Assembly (NCBI GenBank): GCA_003604975.1
Contig: QZIR01000068.1
Coordinates: 1 to 44,015 of the forward strand
Direction of reading: 5' to 3'
Source: Desulforudis sp.
GTDB taxonomy: Bacteria > Bacillota > Desulfotomaculia > Desulfotomaculales > Desulforudaceae
Length of the DNA: 44,015 nt
The position numbers were made by a program, and so were the translations under genes. The notes beneath the pieces were generated by a model, which made no database searches, was not told the origin of the DNA, and was given only the letters and a program-made list of their open reading frames with translations. Below, piece after piece: positions 41,164 to 44,015 of the stretch (position 1 is the first letter of the stretch; each line of letters opens with the position of its first letter).

Positions 41164-42129
41164 CTATTCCAGTTTACCCGCCCGCTCGTAGGCGGAGGCA
41201 ATCTCGGTTACGAGGGGGTGGCGGATGGTATCCGCCCCGGTGAGATAGGCAAACCCGATGCCCCCAATACCAGCCAGCACACCCTGCGCCTCAATCAGTC
41301 CCGAAGTCTGACCTTTGGCCAGGTCGATCTGCGTAATGTCACCAGTGACTACCGCCTTGGAACCAAACCCGAGGCGGGTCAGAAACATCTTCATCTGTTC
41401 GGGCGTCGTGTTCTGCGCCTCATCCAGGATGATAAAGGCGTCTTCCAGCGTCCGGCCGCGCATATAGGCCAGAGGCGCCACCTCAATGATATGCCTGTCC
41501 AGGTAACGCTGGGTATTCTCTAAACCCAGTATATCATAAAGACTGTCGTAAAGTGGGCGCAGGTAGGGGTCGACCTTGTCCTGCAGGTCACCTGGCAGGA
41601 AACCAAGCTTCTCGCCGGCCTCCACGGCCGGTCTGGTCAACACCAGACGGTTGATTTCTTTAGCCTTCAGTGCCCGAACCGCCATCACCACGGCCAGGTA
41701 GGTCTTTCCGGTACCCGCCGGCCCAATCGCAAACACGAGATCTTTTTCCCGCATGAGTTGGACGTAGCGCTGCTGGCCGACCGTTTTAGGACGCACCGTC
41801 TTGCCCCGCGGGGTCGCGATGATCACGTCCTGGGCGAGCCCGCTCAAGGTCGACTGCTGACCCCGCCGTACCGTGTCGATGATGTAGCGCACATCCCGGA
41901 TGGTCAGTTCCTGACGCTCCCGGTAGAAGGATTCCAGGTGCTGGATCACACTCCTCGCCAATTCCGCCTGTTCCTCGAGGCCCATGATCACCAGATCACC
42001 GTTACGCGTAACCAGCTTCACGCCAAGGTAGTCTTCGATTACCTTCAGATATTCATCATACTGACCCAAAACAGCGGCCGCCACGTTGGGGTTTTCCAGC
42101 TCCATCCGGAGTTCCACCTGTTTGATCAA
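41164..42129 (-). CDS. phoH: PhoH-family ATPase (PhoL/YbeZ type)
   Basis: A 321-aa protein with an N-terminal KH-like region and a PhoH ATPase domain. Walker A is GPAGTGKT, Walker B lies in AFIILDEAQNTTPEQ, and RPAVEAGEKLGFLPGDLQDK and GDITQIDLAKGQTSGL are family signatures. Linked by family and operon to YbeY and RNA metabolism. The start is TTG at 42129 with GGAGGAGG upstream, 27 bases after yqfD. Confidence 0.93.
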   Translation of the reverse strand: MIKQVELRMELENPNVAAAVLGQYDEYLKVIEDYLGVKLVTRNGDLVIMGLEEQAELARSVIQHLESFYRERQELTIRDVRYIIDTVRRGQQSTLSGLAQDVIIATPRGKTVRPKTVGQQRYVQLMREKDLVFAIGPAGTGKTYLAVVMAVRALKAKEINRLVLTRPAVEAGEKLGFLPGDLQDKVDPYLRPLYDSLYDILGLENTQRYLDRHIIEVAPLAYMRGRTLEDAFIILDEAQNTTPEQMKMFLTRLGFGSKAVVTGDITQIDLAKGQTSGLIEAQGVLAGIGGIGFAYLTGADTIRHPLVTEIASAYERAGKLE

Positions 42130-42156
42130 TCCCGGCCAACGCCTCCTCCAAAACGA

Positions 42157-43374
42157 TTAATTAAAGTGTTTTTCTTTCCCGATATCCTCAAGGGTCTCCA
42201 GGATCACCTTTACGCGTACCAAGTCCTCACTCTTGCCGGTGCGCACCACTTCAACGCGCCGGTTCAGGTTCTTGACATCCTCGGAAAGACCCTCCGTCAG
42301 GCTTTGTACGGCACGCTCTTCGGCCAGTTGCAGAGCCTCGGCCCGGTTTCGCCGTTCGACGGTCGTCTTGGCTTCCCGGAAAGTAGTCGTTATCACTTCG
42401 ACAGGAACCGTAAAATTCCTCCAGCCGAGCTGCCGTGCCGTGTCCACGTCCTGGTCAAAGTCCTTGAACGGTGACTTGCGTGCACCGGCAACCACGATGG
42501 TCCGGCCCATCACTCGGACCGCGGTCTGCCGCTCCTCCCGGCCGGTTAACCCCCTGATCTCCTCATTCAACGGCACCTCGCCGTATTCCTCGTACCACAC
42601 CCGGGCCCGCACGATACCGCGGGAGCGGACGTACCGGGGCTGCAGATCCAGGATGGGGTTATCCCCTTCCAGGATCGCCTGCGGCCAGATCTCCCCCGTG
42701 ATCAGGAGTTGGCCCGGCAGCACCGTATCCCCCTCACGCACCACCGCCTGACCGCTTAAAACCAGTACTTCCTTCACCAGCCCGGCCTTGGCCGCGATGA
42801 TGTTTGACGGGGAATCGTCGTCATCGGTCATCAGCTTCTTCTCGGCCACCGAGATGTTCGCCCGTGTCCCCCGGACCTCAATACCGACCCACGCGATCCG
42901 CGGCAGTTCGTCTTTAAGCTGCTGTTCAACCTCGCCCACTTCGACGCGCCATTTTGAAGCACCGGGATAAAGACCGGCCTCGCGGGCTATACTGATGATC
43001 TCCTGACGCTTGATCACCGTGTTCCCGTCCACCTCGACGAACCAGACAAACGATGACAAATAGTAGAGCGCAAACAGGAAAAGGACGGCACCCAGGGTCA
43101 TCATCTTGCGCCGCCGCAGGCGGTATAACAGGAAGGGCAGTCCAATCCTTTCGGACACGTGGAAACGGCTGCCCGTGCGCCGGGCGATGTGCCGCAGCGG
43201 CTTGACTCCGGTTACGCGCGTTCGGATCAGGATCTCGTCCGGTCCGATGCGCCGGATATCCCAGAACCTGATCCCCCGGCTGGTGGCCATGTTAATGAAG
43301 CGTTCGAGCGCCTCACCCCGCACCACCATTGTCACGTAACCAAGCAGAAAAGACAGTATCCTCAGGACAAACAA
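42157..43374 (-). CDS. yqfD: Sporulation protein YqfD
   Basis: A 405-aa membrane protein of the YqfD (SpoIV-related) family, made in sporulating cells. VRGEALERFINMATSRGIRF and RTGSRFHVSERIGLPFLLYR precede a TM segment at about 92-112, then an outward domain with VDGNTVIKRQEIISIAREAG and IAWVGIEVRGTRANISVAEK. In B. subtilis it is needed for SpoIIIA-channel related forespore engulfment signalling. The start is TTG at 43374 behind GGGGGAGGG. It is cotranscribed with yqfC. Confidence 0.9.
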   Translation of the reverse strand: MFVLRILSFLLGYVTMVVRGEALERFINMATSRGIRFWDIRRIGPDEILIRTRVTGVKPLRHIARRTGSRFHVSERIGLPFLLYRLRRRKMMTLGAVLFLFALYYLSSFVWFVEVDGNTVIKRQEIISIAREAGLYPGASKWRVEVGEVEQQLKDELPRIAWVGIEVRGTRANISVAEKKLMTDDDDSPSNIIAAKAGLVKEVLVLSGQAVVREGDTVLPGQLLITGEIWPQAILEGDNPILDLQPRYVRSRGIVRARVWYEEYGEVPLNEEIRGLTGREERQTAVRVMGRTIVVAGARKSPFKDFDQDVDTARQLGWRNFTVPVEVITTTFREAKTTVERRNRAEALQLAEERAVQSLTEGLSEDVKNLNRRVEVVRTGKSEDLVRVKVILETLEDIGKEKHFN

Positions 43375-43478
43375 AGTTTACACCCTCCCCCGGCAAAAAT
43401 CAAATTAGAGAGCTCGCCAGCCCTGTCCCACGCCAAGGCCCAGACGGCCCCGGTTACAGCACATCCTGGACCCCTTCG

Positions 43479-43760
43479 TCAGGCAAAGCTCAAGCCCTCG
43501 ATCTCACCCTCCACACAGATCTCGTCCTTCTGGATGTTACGGAGCACCAGGTCCCGGCCGCGCACACTGACCTCACCGGACGGCAAGACCACGCGCACCA
43601 CCTCGCCGGTGTACTCCACAATCCCCCGGTGGTTCTCAATGAACACCTGCACGTTCCCGAGCAGGATGATCTTGGGCAGGTCCAGCGCCACCTCACCGGG
43701 AATCTCAAAGATGTCGGCCACGGCCCGGCGTGCCTTCCGGCGAATCTCGTTCCAAGCCAT
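43479..43760 (-). CDS. yqfC: Sporulation protein YqfC
   Basis: A 93-aa YabP/YqfC-family protein: VALDLPKIILLGNVQVFIEN and RGIVEYTGEVVRVVLPSGEV are the family core. Found in all spore formers, directly before yqfD. ATG 43760 follows GGGGGAGGG, which is part of a perfect 10-bp hairpin, so translation may be limited by RNA structure. It is the first gene of the seven-gene operon reaching to era. Confidence 0.92.
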   Translation of the reverse strand: MAWNEIRRKARRAVADIFEIPGEVALDLPKIILLGNVQVFIENHRGIVEYTGEVVRVVLPSGEVSVRGRDLVLRNIQKDEICVEGEIEGLSFA

Positions 43761-43766
43761 TAGAAA

Positions 43767-43798
43767 ACCCTCCCCCTAAAATCTATGCGGGGGAGGGT
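43767..43798 (-). promoter_or_regulatory. Hairpin covering the yqfC ribosome site
   Basis: On the minus strand ACCCTCCCCC (43798-43789) pairs perfectly with GGGGGAGGGT (43776-43767), which is the Shine-Dalgarno sequence of yqfC, followed by TTTCTA and ATG. It could block translation, or act as an attenuator since T residues follow. The same GGGGGAGGGT recurs as the yqfD ribosome site at about 43381-43391. Confidence 0.6.
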
Positions 43799-43832
43799 CA
43801 GTTAACGCTATGATCTTTTTGAACAGGAGTCC

Positions 43833-44015
43833 TCAGGTCCAGATCCGTCTTACTTTGATTATGTTCCGCGGAACATAATCAAAGTACACTGTTTCCGGGA
43901 TGCCGTATTTTGTGATGGACTGGCGGAAGCAGTCCTCTACGATGAGTTGATCCAGGGTGGGATAGAACTCTCCGTGCACGACGAAACGGGTGGCGTCGTC
44001 CACAAAGCTGACCAG
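43833..44015 (-). pseudogene. Truncated DDE transposase / integrase-core fragment
   Basis: The frame enters from outside the window: LVSFVDDATRFVVHGEFYPT, then EDCFRQSITKYGIPETVYFD, the integrase-core region with the first catalytic Asp (VDDATR) and the second (YFD). Where YFDNG is expected the protein turns into YVPRNIIKVRRIWT and stops. The break coincides with a 36-bp perfect palindrome. The third catalytic residue is lost, so it is inactive. Confidence 0.8.
43851..43886. repeat. 36-bp perfect palindrome at the transposase break
   Basis: TACTTTGATTATGTTCCG (43851-43868) is followed without spacer by its exact reverse complement. One arm is the coding sequence of the transposase YFD motif, so the second arm looks like a fold-back copy. 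Confidence 0.9.

Noticed and set aside
1-44015. CRISPR array, prophage or defence island
   Set aside because: No regularly spaced direct repeats of 25-40 bases, cas genes, phage structural genes or known defence genes were seen. Tandem repeats found are 24-bp coding units and 8-bp units.

Overview
The window looks like chromosomal DNA of a spore-forming, anaerobic, fairly GC-rich Firmicute, probably Clostridia of the Peptococcaceae / Desulfotomaculum type. The evidence is the sporulation genes yqfC and yqfD, a SigI/RsgI pair, pgpH-ybeY-cdd-era in Gram-positive order, PRK06851-like and VanW proteins, a fermentative adhE, fdhD, frequent TTG/GTG starts and strong AGGAGG-type ribosome sites. The exact genus is an inference.

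Region 1 (1-14.1 kb). asnB is followed by a patch rich in cyclic-di-GMP functions: a receiver-GAF-HD-GYP response regulator, a chemotaxis receptor behind a c-di-GMP-I (GEMM) riboswitch, and a GAF-PAS-GAF-HD-GYP protein followed closely by a FapA/DUF342 protein. Mixed in are decayed genes: an internally deleted receiver, two PutA pieces (proline dehydrogenase and the P5C-dehydrogenase C-terminus) in the wrong order, and a frameshifted HD-GYP end. A tandem P-loop ATPase, a 3' tRNA scar, a parS/Noc-like palindrome and a CNNM/CBS membrane protein complete it.

Region 2 (14.1-27.9 kb). This holds an MFS transporter, an alpha/beta-hydrolase relic, a secreted class-A beta-lactamase-fold protein, and a NitT/TauT-type ABC operon (permease, ATPase, lipoprotein) facing a GAF-PAS-PAS-XRE regulator of unusual design. 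A CPBP protease with a small partner gene follows, then fetAB (metal export) diverging from mnmA over a shared palindromic promoter, then a secreted coiled-coil protein and fdhD.

Region 3 (28-36.6 kb). This holds a secreted stalk-domain protein, sigI-rsgI (RsgI has four perfect 24-bp repeats), a VanW protein overlapping a U32-like gene, adhE and a small conserved-looking gene.

Region 4 (36.8-44 kb, minus strand). This is the core operon yqfC-yqfD-phoH-pgpH-ybeY-cdd-era. dgkA and recO, often found in this neighbourhood, are absent. A palindromic repeat cluster between cdd and era has supplied the last codons and stop of cdd. The window ends in a transposase fragment that breaks at a 36-bp perfect palindrome just upstream of a hairpin covering the yqfC ribosome site.

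No complete novel defence or biosynthetic system is visible. The most unusual items are the palindromes at 12.37 kb and 43.87 kb, the cdd rewrite, the shared fetA/mnmA promoter, and the density of relics around the c-di-GMP genes.
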